Assembly (NCBI GenBank): GCA_045649825.1
Contig: JAZRQO010000017.1
Coordinates: forward strand, 1 to 64,000
DNA from: RGIG9115 sp045649825
GTDB lineage: Bacteria; Bacillota; Clostridia; UBA1381
Reading direction: 5' to 3'
DNA length: 64,000 bases
Every line of letters begins with the position of its first letter. Position 1 is the stretch's first letter. Shown here piece after piece: positions 41,101 through 50,517 of this stretch. The notes below the pieces were generated by a model. It was given only the letters and a program-made list of their open reading frames with translations, did no database searches and was not told the DNA's origin. The position numbers were made by a program, and so were the translations under genes.

Positions 41101-43710
41101 ATGGAAAATATGTATGGAATTATCGATAGCGTTGAAAGCCTTGAAAAAGCAATTTCAGAGTTAAGAGAAGCACAGAAGATTTTTGCTACCTATACCCAGG
41201 AGCAGGTAGACAGAATATTTCTTGCGGCGGCAACTGCAGCAAACAAAGCAAGAATACCCCTTGCAAAAATGACTGTTGAAGAAACGGGCATGGGTATTGT
41301 TGAGGATAAGGTTATTAAAAATAACTATGCATCAGAATATATCTATAATCAGTTCAGAAATACAAAAACTTGCGGTGTAATAGAAGAGGATAAGGCATAC
41401 GGAATAACAAAAATAGCAAAGCCCATAGGTGTTATTGCAGCAGTTATTCCCACAACTAACCCTACATCAACTGCAATTTTTAAAACACTTATAAGCCTTA
41501 AAACACGTAATGGTATAATCATAAGCCCTCATCCCAGAGCTAAGAATTCAACTATTGAAGCATCAAGAATAGTTCTTGAAGCAGCAGTTGCGGCAGGTGC
41601 ACCTGAGGGAATTATTCGTTGGATAGATGTACCAAGCCTTGAACTTACAAACACAGTTATGAAGGAGTCTGATATAATCCTTGCAACAGGCGGCCCCGGT
41701 ATGGTTAAAGCTGCATACTCAAGCGGTAAGCCGGCTCTTGGCGTTGGTGCGGGTAATACACCTGCAATTATTGATGACTCTGCAGATATTGTTCTTGCAG
41801 TTAATTCAATCATTCATTCAAAAACCTTCGATAACGGAATGATTTGTGCTTCTGAGCAGTCAGTAATTGTTCTTGACAAGGTTTATGCAAAAGCTAAGAA
41901 GGAATTTAAAGAGAGAGGCTGCTATTTCTTAAATGCAGAAGAAACCGAAAAAGTAAGAAAAACGATTATTATAAACGGTGCTCTTAACGCTAAAATAGTT
42001 GGTCAGTCAGCTCATAGAATAGCTGAGCTTTCGGGTATTACCGTTCCTGAAGAAACAAAAATCCTTATAGGCGAAGTAACAAGTGTTGACTTGTCCGAGG
42101 AATTTGCACACGAGAAGCTTTCACCTGTTCTTGCTATGTATAAAGCTAAATCCTTTACAGATGCTCTTGATAAGGCAGAACAGCTTATTGAAGACGGTGG
42201 TCTTGGTCACACATCAAGTGTATATCTTAACGAGCTTACTGAGAAAGAAAAGCTTGCAGAGTTTTCTGAACGCCTTAAAACCTGCCGTGCTCTTGTAAAC
42301 ACTCCTTCATCCCACGGCGGTATAGGAGATATTTATAACTTCAAGCTTGCTCCTTCACTCACTCTTGGTTGTGGTACATGGGGCGGTAACTCTGTTTCCG
42401 ATAATATCGGTGTTATGCACCTTCTCAATATCAAAACTGTTGCCGAAAGGAGAGAAAATATGCTTTGGTTCAGAGCTCCCGAAAAGGTTTATATGAAAAA
42501 AGGATGTTTGCCCGTTGCTCTTGATGAGCTTAAAAATGTTATGGGTAAGGAAAGAGCGTTTATCGTAACAGATAATTTCCTGTTTGAAAACGGCTACACA
42601 AAAGCAATCACAGATAAGCTTGACGAAATGGGTATAGTTCATTCAACATTCTTTGATGTTGAGCCTGATCCTACTCTCGACTGTGCAAAACGTGGTGCAG
42701 AAATGATGCGTGCATTCAAGCCTGATACAATCATTGCCCTCGGTGGCGGAAGTGCTATGGATGCTGCTAAAATAATGTGGGTACTCTACGAGCATCCTGA
42801 AGCAGACTTTATGGATATGGCAATGCGTTTTATGGATATAAGAAAGAGAGTATACACATTCCCGAAGATGGGCGAAAAGGCATATTTCATTGCAATCCCC
42901 ACATCTGCAGGAACAGGAAGTGAAGTGACACCGTTTGCAGTAATTACTGATGAAGCTACAGGAATTAAGTATCCTCTTGCTGATTATGAGCTTCTCCCGA
43001 ATATGGCAATTATTGATACTGATTTCCATATGTCTGCACCCAAGGGCTTGACTGCCGCATCAGGTATTGATGCACTTACTCACGCGCTTGAAGCGTATGC
43101 ATCAATTATGGCAACAGATTATACTGACGGTTTAGCACTTAAGGCTATAAAGATGGTATTTGAATACCTTCCCGAAGCGTACGAAAACGGACTTAATAAT
43201 GTTGATGCAAGAGAAAAGATGGCTAATGCTGCTACAATTGCAGGTATGGCATTCGCAAATGCATTCCTTGGAGTTTGCCATTCAATGGCTCATAAGCTTG
43301 GAGCTTTCCACCACTTGCCTCACGGTATTGCAAATGCACTTATGATTAACGAAGTAATCAGGTTCAATGCTTCCGAAACTCCTACAAAGATGGGAACGTT
43401 CTCGCAGTACAGTCATCCCCATACATTGGCTCGTTACGCAGAGGTTGCAGATTATCTCGGAATAAGCGGCAAAAACGACACTGAAAAGCTTGAAGGTCTT
43501 ATCAAAAAGATTAACGACCTTAAGAAAAAGGTTGGCGTAAAAGCTTCTATTAAGGAGTACGGAATAGATGAAAAAGCATTCCTCGACAGACTTGATGAGA
43601 TGACAGAGCAGGCGTTTGACGACCAGTGCACAGGTGCAAACCCCAGATACCCTCTTATGAAAGAAATCAAGGAAATGTATCTTAATGCTTATTACGGAGG
43701 TAAAAAGTGA
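41101..43710 (+). CDS. adhE: Bifunctional acetaldehyde-CoA/alcohol dehydrogenase
   Basis: The 869-residue protein is the two-domain AdhE: an N-terminal aldehyde dehydrogenase with GAGNTPAIID and the catalytic Cys249 in FDNGMICASEQS, and a C-terminal iron alcohol dehydrogenase with IALGGGSAMDAAK, IPTSAGTGSEVTPF, GIDALTHALEAYAS and the metal histidines CHSMAHKLGAFHHLPHG. It turns acetyl-CoA to ethanol and reoxidises two NADH, and forms filaments (spirosomes). ATG at 41101 is chosen as the conventional initiator after AGAAAGGA. Its stop overlaps a kinase-like gene, an unusual partner. Confidence 0.96.
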   Translation: MENMYGIIDSVESLEKAISELREAQKIFATYTQEQVDRIFLAAATAANKARIPLAKMTVEETGMGIVEDKVIKNNYASEYIYNQFRNTKTCGVIEEDKAYGITKIAKPIGVIAAVIPTTNPTSTAIFKTLISLKTRNGIIISPHPRAKNSTIEASRIVLEAAVAAGAPEGIIRWIDVPSLELTNTVMKESDIILATGGPGMVKAAYSSGKPALGVGAGNTPAIIDDSADIVLAVNSIIHSKTFDNGMICASEQSVIVLDKVYAKAKKEFKERGCYFLNAEETEKVRKTIIINGALNAKIVGQSAHRIAELSGITVPEETKILIGEVTSVDLSEEFAHEKLSPVLAMYKAKSFTDALDKAEQLIEDGGLGHTSSVYLNELTEKEKLAEFSERLKTCRALVNTPSSHGGIGDIYNFKLAPSLTLGCGTWGGNSVSDNIGVMHLLNIKTVAERRENMLWFRAPEKVYMKKGCLPVALDELKNVMGKERAFIVTDNFLFENGYTKAITDKLDEMGIVHSTFFDVEPDPTLDCAKRGAEMMRAFKPDTIIALGGGSAMDAAKIMWVLYEHPEADFMDMAMRFMDIRKRVYTFPKMGEKAYFIAIPTSAGTGSEVTPFAVITDEATGIKYPLADYELLPNMAIIDTDFHMSAPKGLTAASGIDALTHALEAYASIMATDYTDGLALKAIKMVFEYLPEAYENGLNNVDAREKMANAATIAGMAFANAFLGVCHSMAHKLGAFHHLPHGIANALMINEVIRFNASETPTKMGTFSQYSHPHTLARYAEVADYLGISGKNDTEKLEGLIKKINDLKKKVGVKASIKEYGIDEKAFLDRLDEMTEQAFDDQCTGANPRYPLMKEIKEMYLNAYYGGKK

Positions 43711-44459
43711 TGAAATTAGATAATGTAATAGCAGTTCGTGCAACCAAAACAGTATACAGAGATGAGGATAAAGCCATAAAGGTTTTTGATGAAAACTTTT
43801 CTAAGGCTAATGTTTTAAACGAAGCTCTTAACCAGGCTCGCGTTGAAGAAACGGGAATTAAAATGCCGAAGCTTCTTGAGGTTACGAAGCTTGACGGGAA
43901 GTGGGCAATAGTATCTGAATTTGTTCCCGGTAAAACTTTGGAACAGCTTATGACAGAACATCCTGAAAAATCAGACGAGTACCTTGAAAAATTTGTCGAC
44001 CTTCAGATTTCTGTTCATCAGAAGAAAGCTCCTCTTCTTAATAAGCTCAAGGATAAAATGTCCAGAAAAATTAATGAAACAGGACTTGATGCAACAACAC
44101 GTTATGAGCTTCACACTCGTCTTGATTCAATGCCTAAGCATGTAAAGGTTTGTCATGGTGATTTTAACCCAAGTAATATTATAGTTACACCTGGTGAGGA
44201 AATGTATATACTCGACTGGTCTCATGCTACAATCGGTAATGCAGCAGCGGATGCTGCAAGAACTTATCTTTTGTTCTCTCTTGCAGGTAAGACTGAGATG
44301 GCAGAAAAGTATTTGAAGCTCTTTTGCCTTAAAAGCGAAACTGCAAAGCAGTATGTTCAGAAATGGATCCCCATTGTTGCGGCTTCACAGCTTTCAAAGG
44401 GTAACGAGTCAGAACGCGACTTCCTTATGAAGTGGATTGATGTTGTGGAATACGAGTAA
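43710..44459 (+). CDS. Phosphotransferase (APH/choline kinase fold)
   Basis: The 249-residue protein has a truncated kinase-like N-lobe and the APH motifs VCHGDFNPSNIIVT (catalytic Asp) and YILDWSHATIGN (metal-binding Asp). Such enzymes phosphorylate small molecules such as aminoglycosides, choline, homoserine or sugars; the substrate cannot be told. ATG at 43710 shares its first base with the last base of the adhE stop, with GGAGG 9 bases upstream, so translation is coupled with adhE. A 17-bp perfect terminator follows. Association with AdhE suggests a metabolic rather than a resistance role, which is inference. Confidence 0.85.
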   Translation: MKLDNVIAVRATKTVYRDEDKAIKVFDENFSKANVLNEALNQARVEETGIKMPKLLEVTKLDGKWAIVSEFVPGKTLEQLMTEHPEKSDEYLEKFVDLQISVHQKKAPLLNKLKDKMSRKINETGLDATTRYELHTRLDSMPKHVKVCHGDFNPSNIIVTPGEEMYILDWSHATIGNAAADAARTYLLFSLAGKTEMAEKYLKLFCLKSETAKQYVQKWIPIVAASQLSKGNESERDFLMKWIDVVEYE

Positions 44460-44466
44460 TTAACAG

Positions 44467-44505
44467 AAAATGAGCCTTTATGCGGAGTGCATAAAGGCTC
44501 ATTTT
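44467..44505. terminator. 17-bp perfect terminator between convergent genes
   Basis: Arms 44467-44483 and 44489-44505 pair fully with a 5-base loop, flanked by A and T runs. Confidence 0.9.
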
Positions 44506-45337
44506 AATCGTTATATAAACTTTTAAGAAGTGCAATTTCCTTGGCATATCCGTCAAGCTCGTTTGGGGTTTCAAGATAGAAGGGAAGATTTCGAAGTAAC
44601 TTGTGGTTGATTATTCTTTCAAATGCTTCGCATCCGATAAATCCGTCGCCGATTTTTTCGTGCCTGTCTTTATGGCTTTCAAAGGGATTTTTTGAATCGT
44701 TTATATGAATTGCTTTTAATCTGTTAATACCAATTATTTTGTCAAACTCTTCAAGAACGCCGTCAAGGTTTTCCACTATGTCATATCCTGCATCATACAC
44801 ATGGCAAGTGTCAAGGCAAACTCCAAGCTTGTCGGAACATTCAGTTCCGTCAATAATTCTTTTTAATTCTTCAAAGCTTCTGCCAACCTCGCTGCCTTTA
44901 CCTGACATGGTTTCAAGCAGTACAGTTGTTGTCATTTCAGGAAATAGTGACTTGTTGAGCATTTCGCATATGAGCTCTATACCGCGGTCTGCACCTTGAC
45001 CTACGTGGCTGCCGGGGTGGAAATTATAAAGACTTCCGGGAGTGTATTCAAGACGGTTTATATCATCCTGCATAACAGAAAGAGCAAAATTTCGGATTTT
45101 TTCATCTGCAGAACACCCGTTAAGTGTGTAAGGAGAGTGGGCAAGTATGATTTCTATTCCGTTTTCTTTTGAAAATTCAAGAAAACTTGCAATATCCTTT
45201 TCATCAATAGCTTTTACACTTCCGCCTCGGGGGTTTCTTGTGAAAAACTGAAATGTGTTTGCACCTATAGAAACAGCTTCCTTCGCCATATGGGTATAAC
45301 CCTTGGAAGATGATAAATGACATCCTATTTTTAACAT
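44504..45337 (-). CDS. nfo: Endonuclease IV (AP endonuclease)
   Basis: The 277-residue TIM-barrel enzyme shows IGCHLSSSKGY, FFTRNPRG, ILAHSPYTLN, YNFHPGSHVGQGADRG, VLLETMSGKGSEVGRSFEEL, VCLDTCHVYDAGYD and IHINDSKNPFESHKDRHEKIG with the three-zinc ligands. It cleaves DNA at abasic sites. ATG at 45337 has AAAGGA upstream; an extension to 45355 does not. Its promoter overlaps the promoter of the diverging ABC-F gene. Confidence 0.96.
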   Translation of the reverse strand: MLKIGCHLSSSKGYTHMAKEAVSIGANTFQFFTRNPRGGSVKAIDEKDIASFLEFSKENGIEIILAHSPYTLNGCSADEKIRNFALSVMQDDINRLEYTPGSLYNFHPGSHVGQGADRGIELICEMLNKSLFPEMTTTVLLETMSGKGSEVGRSFEELKRIIDGTECSDKLGVCLDTCHVYDAGYDIVENLDGVLEEFDKIIGINRLKAIHINDSKNPFESHKDRHEKIGDGFIGCEAFERIINHKLLRNLPFYLETPNELDGYAKEIALLKSLYND

Positions 45338-45374
45338 ATTTTTAATTCCTTTCATAGAAATTTCTTTAAAACAC

Positions 45375-45403
45375 TTGCAAATCTACTTACATTATAGTAT
45401 AAT
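45375..45403 (+). promoter_or_regulatory. Promoter of the second ABC-F gene
   Basis: TTGCAA at 45375-45380 and TATAAT at 45398-45403 are 17 bp apart. Confidence 0.7.
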
Positions 45404-45419
45404 TTCTCTATATATGCAA
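45391..45419 (-). promoter_or_regulatory. Promoter of nfo, overlapping the divergent ABC-F promoter
   Basis: On the minus strand TTGCAT (45419-45414) and TATAAT (45396-45391) are 17 bp apart. The two promoters share the interval 45391-45403, so both cannot be occupied at once. Confidence 0.7.
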
Positions 45420-45446
45420 GTATTTTTTTGAAAACAGGAGATTTTT

Positions 45447-47060
45447 ATGATAACAGTAACTGATGTAGCACTTAATTTCAGCGGAACTAATTTGTTTTCC
45501 GATGTTAATTTAAAATTTACCGAAGGTAACTGCTACGGCATAATCGGAGCTAACGGAGCCGGGAAATCCACCTTCCTTAAAATTCTTTCAGGCGAACTTG
45601 AGCCAACAAAAGGTAATGTTTCAATTGCACCGGGACTTCGTATGTCCGTTCTTAAACAGGACCATTTTGCTTATGATTCATTTACGGTGCTTGATACCGT
45701 TATAATGGGTAATCAGAAGCTATATTCCATTATGCAGGAAAAGGATGCACTTTATGCTAAAGAAGACTTTTCGGATGAGGACGGAATAAGAGCTGCTGAT
45801 TTAGAGGCAGAGTTTGCAGAAATGAATGGCTGGGAGGCTGAATCTGATGTTTCAAAGCTTCTGCAAGGTCTTGGCCTCTCTGAAAGCGTTTTGTATATGG
45901 CGATGTCAGAACTTGACGGTAACTCTAAAGTTAAGGTGCTTCTTGCACAGGCACTTTTCGGCAATCCCGATATAATTCTCCTGGACGAGCCAACAAACCA
46001 CCTCGATATTGATGCAATTGAATGGCTCGAGGAATTTATTGTAGATTATCCGGGAACTGTTATTGTTGTGTCCCACGACAGATATTTTCTTAATATGGTG
46101 TGTACTCATATTGTTGATATTGATTACACAAAAATTAAGATGTATGTAGGTAACTATGAATTCTGGTACGAATCAAGTCAGCTTATAGAGCGTATGATAA
46201 AGCAGCAGAATAAAAAAGCTGAAGAAAAAATCAAAGAACTTCAGGCATTTATTCAAAGGTTTTCTGCTAATAAATCAAAGTCAAAGCAGGCAACAAGCCG
46301 TAAAAAAATGCTTGATAAGCTCACCGTTGAGGAGCTTCCTGCATCATCCAGGCGTTATCCCTTTGTTGGATTTGAGCAGGACAGGGAGGTTGGACGTGAT
46401 ATTCTTACAGTTGATTCTCTCTCAAAAACTGTAGATGGTGAAAAGCTTTTAGATAATATATCATTTACTATGAGCCGTGACGACAAAATCGCCGTTATCG
46501 GGGATAATGAACACGCCGTAACAGCACTTATGGAAGTTTTAGCTGAAAACGATACGGAATTTGATGGTACTCTTAAATGGGGTGTAAGTACCTCAAGGAG
46601 CTATTTCCCGAAGGACAATTCAGAGTTTTTTGACGGTTGCAAATTAAATCTTGTTGACTGGCTTCGACAGTATTCAGCCGATACCTTTGAAACTCAGTCG
46701 GAATCTTATCTTCGCGGTTTTCTTGGAAGAATGCTTTTCTCCGGTGAGGATGTATTTAAGGAAGTTCATGTTTTATCGGGTGGCGAAAAGGTAAGGTGTA
46801 TGCTTGCCCGTATGATGTTGTTTGGCTCAAATGTGCTGATTCTTGACCAGCCTACAAATCATCTTGACCTTGAATCAATAACCGCTGTAAATAACGGTCT
46901 TATTGCATTTAAGGGAAATGTGATTTTTACATCCCATGACCATGAATTTATTCAGACGGTGGCTAACAGGATTATTGAGATTAATTCCGACGGCAGTATT
47001 ACCGATCGTATGTGTACCTATGACGAATATATTGAAAAATACAAAAAGAACAATGCATAG
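45447..47060 (+). CDS. ABC-F family ATPase (YkpA/YbiT-like)
   Basis: The 537-residue protein has two ABC domains: a canonical first one with GANGAGKSTFLK and Walker B LLDEPTNHLDI, and a second with LSGGEKVRCMLA and LDQPTNHLDL. In the second nucleotide site the Walker A is degenerate: GDNEHAVTAL replaces GxNGxGKST. In the first domain, MSELDGNSKVKVL replaces LSGG. It lacks a C-terminal coiled coil and is shorter than the 31.5-kb protein. ABC-F proteins of this group assist stalled ribosomes. The loss of motifs is unusual and may make one site non-hydrolytic. It is followed 13 bp later by an ABC exporter gene. Confidence 0.88.
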   Translation: MITVTDVALNFSGTNLFSDVNLKFTEGNCYGIIGANGAGKSTFLKILSGELEPTKGNVSIAPGLRMSVLKQDHFAYDSFTVLDTVIMGNQKLYSIMQEKDALYAKEDFSDEDGIRAADLEAEFAEMNGWEAESDVSKLLQGLGLSESVLYMAMSELDGNSKVKVLLAQALFGNPDIILLDEPTNHLDIDAIEWLEEFIVDYPGTVIVVSHDRYFLNMVCTHIVDIDYTKIKMYVGNYEFWYESSQLIERMIKQQNKKAEEKIKELQAFIQRFSANKSKSKQATSRKKMLDKLTVEELPASSRRYPFVGFEQDREVGRDILTVDSLSKTVDGEKLLDNISFTMSRDDKIAVIGDNEHAVTALMEVLAENDTEFDGTLKWGVSTSRSYFPKDNSEFFDGCKLNLVDWLRQYSADTFETQSESYLRGFLGRMLFSGEDVFKEVHVLSGGEKVRCMLARMMLFGSNVLILDQPTNHLDLESITAVNNGLIAFKGNVIFTSHDHEFIQTVANRIIEINSDGSITDRMCTYDEYIEKYKKNNA

Positions 47061-47073
47061 GAGTTGAATTTAT

Positions 47074-48738
47074 TTGAACGATGCAAAAAAGAATATAAAT
47101 GCATGGAAATGGATACTTAAAAACGGCAGAAAGAGCCTGATTTATGTTATCTTGCTTGCACTGCTTGCAACGGCGGTGTCTTTGATTTCTTTGCGTTTTA
47201 CTCTTGCTTCAAAGGCAGTCCTTGATATTGCCACAGGGCAACAAACAGGTAGTTTGCTAAGTGCCTGTTTATTGCTTGGTGTATTGCTTTTAATACAGCT
47301 AGGGGTTCAGGTATCGATTAATTTTATTAATGTGCAGGCAAACGTCAAGCTTGAAATTGCTCTTAAAAGAAGCGTTTTTAAAACACTTATTTCCCGTGAC
47401 TATTTATCTGTAAGTAAATATCATTCAGGCGAGCTTTTAAACCGATTAACTAGTGATATTAATATTATAATCGGTGGAATTATATCAATAGTACCAACCA
47501 TATGTCTTTTGCTAACAAGTATAGTCGGTGGATTTATAATTCTATTCAGGTTAGATAGCTTGTTTGCTGTTGCGGTGCTTTTAGTTGCACCAACTCTGGT
47601 TCTTTGCGGAAAGCTGTATTCCAAGAGGTTTAAACTGCTCCATAAAGATTGCCAGACTGCAGATGGAAAAACCAGGTCGTTTATGCAGGAGGCACTTCAG
47701 AACATACTTGTTATAAAGTCATTTAATAATCAGACTGATATATTGGATAGAAACGAGCAATTGCAGCTTGATGCCTATAAGCTTAAACTCAAACGTGTTA
47801 AAATTTCGATTTTTGCGAATGTTTGTATGTTCATCTTCTTCAATGCAGGTTACTATCTTGCTTTGGGCTACGGTGCATATAGGCTATCACAGGGGCTTAT
47901 TACCTTTGGTACGCTGACGGCAATGCTTCAGCTTGTTGGTAAAATACAGTCGCCTTTTAAAGACATTTCCTCTATGATACCTCAGATTTTTTCTGTGAGT
48001 GCATCGGTAGAGAGGATAATTGAGCTTGAAGAAATGCCTGAGGAAGTTTCTTTAACGCAAGGCGGTTGCACATATGATGAGCTTGAGAAGATTGTTTTTG
48101 ATAATGTAACCTTTGGTTATGAGGCTGATAAGCCTGTTATGAAAAATGCATCCTTTGAAATAAACAAGGGAGAATTTGTTGTAATCGGAGGTGAATCGGG
48201 AATCGGTAAAAGTACGGCAATTAAGCTAATGCTTGGAATAATGTCACCAAACAGCGGCGAGATTTTTGTTAAAACCGATAAGGGTAATTTTCAGCTCGGT
48301 ACGGCTACAAGAGAGCTTTTTGCCTATGTTCCTCAGGGGAACCTAATTTTATCGGGGACTATACGTGAAAATGTTGCATTCGGCAAGAAAAATGCCTCGG
48401 ATGAGGATATTATAAAGGCCCTGGAGCTTGCTCAGATATGGGAGTACATAAGCACTTTGGAAAACGGACTTGATACTGTATTGGGCGAAAAAGGGCTTGG
48501 TCTTTCCGAAGGACAGATTCAGCGTATTTCCATTGCCCGTGCGCTTTTGTATGATGCACCTGTGCTTTTGCTTGATGAATCAACTTCTGCACTTGATGAA
48601 CGTACAGAAGTTGAATTGCTTACAACACTTAAAAGTATGACGGATAAAACATGTATAATAATCTCTCACAAAAAAGCCGCTTTTGACTTTTGTGATAAGG
48701 TTATAGACTATGGAAATTTTAAGGAGAATTATTTATGA
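47074..48738 (+). CDS. ABC transporter, fused membrane and ATPase domains
   Basis: The 554-residue protein has six membrane segments in the N-terminal ~320 residues (type IV exporter fold) and a C-terminal ABC domain with Walker A GGESGIGKST, Q-loop YVPQGN, signature LSEGQIQRISIARAL and Walker B LLLDEST. The architecture is that of half-transporters exporting lipids, peptides or drugs as dimers; the substrate is unknown. TTG at 47074 has GGAG 10 bases upstream. The gene overlaps the thyA start by 4 bp. Confidence 0.88.
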   Translation: MNDAKKNINAWKWILKNGRKSLIYVILLALLATAVSLISLRFTLASKAVLDIATGQQTGSLLSACLLLGVLLLIQLGVQVSINFINVQANVKLEIALKRSVFKTLISRDYLSVSKYHSGELLNRLTSDINIIIGGIISIVPTICLLLTSIVGGFIILFRLDSLFAVAVLLVAPTLVLCGKLYSKRFKLLHKDCQTADGKTRSFMQEALQNILVIKSFNNQTDILDRNEQLQLDAYKLKLKRVKISIFANVCMFIFFNAGYYLALGYGAYRLSQGLITFGTLTAMLQLVGKIQSPFKDISSMIPQIFSVSASVERIIELEEMPEEVSLTQGGCTYDELEKIVFDNVTFGYEADKPVMKNASFEINKGEFVVIGGESGIGKSTAIKLMLGIMSPNSGEIFVKTDKGNFQLGTATRELFAYVPQGNLILSGTIRENVAFGKKNASDEDIIKALELAQIWEYISTLENGLDTVLGEKGLGLSEGQIQRISIARALLYDAPVLLLDESTSALDERTEVELLTTLKSMTDKTCIIISHKKAAFDFCDKVIDYGNFKENYL

Positions 48739-49562
48739 GCTTAGCAGATAAAATATTTATAGCAAACTGCCGTGATATTATTGATAACGGGTATTCCGAT
48801 ATTAACGAGGAAGTGCGTCCCCGTTGGGAGGATGGAGTTCCTGCACATACTGTAAAGAAATTTGGGGTTGTTAACCGATATGACCTTTCAAAGGAGTTTC
48901 CGATTCTTACACTCCGCCGTACATATCTTAAAAGCGCCATTGATGAGCTTTTGTGGATTTGGCAGAAAAAATCGAATAATATAAAAGATTTAAACAGTCA
49001 CGTATGGGACCAGTGGGCTGATGAAAACGGAAGCATAGGCAAGGCATACGGATATCAGATGGGCGTTGTGCACCACTACAGTGACGGAGATTTTGACCAG
49101 GTAGACAGAGTGCTTTATGACCTTAAGAATAATCCTGCAAGCCGCAGAATTATGACTAATATCTATACTCATGCTGATTTGTCAGAAATGAATCTTTACC
49201 CCTGTGCATATTCTATGACATTTAATGTTTCGGGTGATGTTTTAAATGGTATTCTCAATCAGCGCTCACAGGATATGCTTGCGGCGAATAACTGGAACGT
49301 ATGTCAGTATGCAGCTCTTATGCATATGATGGCAAAATGTTCGGGATTGAAAGTCGGTGAGCTTGTTCACGTTATAGCTGACGCTCATATTTACGACCGT
49401 CATATCCCCATAGTGGAAGAGATTATAGCAGGCGAAGTCCACGACGCACCTGTGGTAACTATTGAAGATGTTAATGATTTTTATAATTTCACACCATCCA
49501 GCTTTAAGCTTGAAAACTATATATACAACGAATTTGGACACAAAATTCCCATCGCTGTATGA
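48735..49562 (+). CDS. thyA: Thymidylate synthase ThyA
   Basis: The 275-residue enzyme shows ELLWIWQ, WDQWADENGSIGKAYGYQM, SRRIMTNIY, the catalytic Cys157 in YPCAYSM, NQRSQDMLAANNWNVCQYA and HIYDRH. It makes dTMP from dUMP with methylenetetrahydrofolate. The residue after the catalytic Cys is Ala; the E. coli enzyme has His there. This is a divergent form seen in part of the Firmicutes, I believe. It overlaps the ABC exporter and is not followed by folA, the usual partner for dihydrofolate recycling. Confidence 0.93.
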   Translation: MSLADKIFIANCRDIIDNGYSDINEEVRPRWEDGVPAHTVKKFGVVNRYDLSKEFPILTLRRTYLKSAIDELLWIWQKKSNNIKDLNSHVWDQWADENGSIGKAYGYQMGVVHHYSDGDFDQVDRVLYDLKNNPASRRIMTNIYTHADLSEMNLYPCAYSMTFNVSGDVLNGILNQRSQDMLAANNWNVCQYAALMHMMAKCSGLKVGELVHVIADAHIYDRHIPIVEEIIAGEVHDAPVVTIEDVNDFYNFTPSSFKLENYIYNEFGHKIPIAV

Positions 49563-49623
49563 TTTTGTTAAAAAAAACAAATACTTAAGTGAGTATATGT
49601 TTGATTAAGAAGGTAAATTTATT

Positions 49624-50460
49624 ATGAAATTTTTGACTAAAGCGGCTCTGATTGCAGGCGGTGCGGCACTTGCTGCAAAGGCGCTGGATACAAGGCTTGA
49701 AACAACTTATTATACCGTTGAATCGTCTCAGATTCCGGAAAGCTTTGACGGTTTTCGTATTGTTCAGTTATCAGATTATCATAACGATACAGTTCCTGAG
49801 CTTCTTTCGGCAGTTCGTGACGAAGCTCCCGAAGTGATTTTTTGTACGGGTGATATGGCTGATGATAAAGGCTCTTATCAGCCTGCAGTAAGGCTTATTG
49901 AAAGGCTCACCAAGATAGCACCGTGTATGATGGTTACTGGTAATCACGATGTATGGCGCTCCGATTTTGCAGAAATGGAAAAAGAGCTTAACTCTTTTGG
50001 TGCGGAGTTTCTCCATAATGAGCAAAGGTATATAACCAGAGGAGAAGGTCGTATTTCAATAGCGGGAATAGATGACCCGTATCTTTGTCAGGAACAAAAA
50101 GTTAAAGCTTATATTCGGAATAATGCAGAATCTGTTTCGGGCTTTGACGGATTTGAGATTCTTCTTTTTCACAGAGCAAATCTATTGGATGAGCTTACGG
50201 GTTACGGCTTTGATTTGATATTGTCCGGGCATATGCACGGCGGGCATATGCGAATACCGGGTATTGGAGGTGTCGCTGCCCCCAGAACTTCATGGCAGGC
50301 AGGGGAGAGTATATTATTTCCACGTTATTTTGGTGGCAGATTTGAAATTGAGGGAACGACCATGATAGTAAACCGTGGTCTTGGCAATCCTATGTTCATA
50401 CCAAGAGTATTTAATCGTCCTGAAATGGTGGTAATCACTCTTAAACGGAAAATTGGTTAA
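49624..50460 (+). CDS. Metallophosphoesterase
   Basis: The 278-residue protein has an N-terminal hydrophobic segment (about residues 5-19), probably a membrane anchor, and calcineurin-fold motifs: VQLSDYHND in place of the usual D-x-H, FCTGDMADD, VTGNHDVW, LFHRANLLD and SGHMHGGHMRIPG. The family hydrolyses phosphomonoesters or diesters; the YkuE/YaeI-type members act on lipid or nucleotide substrates. Substrate unknown. It is followed by a -10-like promoter at 50488-50493 and nfeD. Confidence 0.88.
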   Translation: MKFLTKAALIAGGAALAAKALDTRLETTYYTVESSQIPESFDGFRIVQLSDYHNDTVPELLSAVRDEAPEVIFCTGDMADDKGSYQPAVRLIERLTKIAPCMMVTGNHDVWRSDFAEMEKELNSFGAEFLHNEQRYITRGEGRISIAGIDDPYLCQEQKVKAYIRNNAESVSGFDGFEILLFHRANLLDELTGYGFDLILSGHMHGGHMRIPGIGGVAAPRTSWQAGESILFPRYFGGRFEIEGTTMIVNRGLGNPMFIPRVFNRPEMVVITLKRKIG

Positions 50461-50517
50461 AGCTATTGTGTTTTTGCGAAAATTTGTTATAATGTAATTA
50501 AGAGGTGGTGAAGTGTC

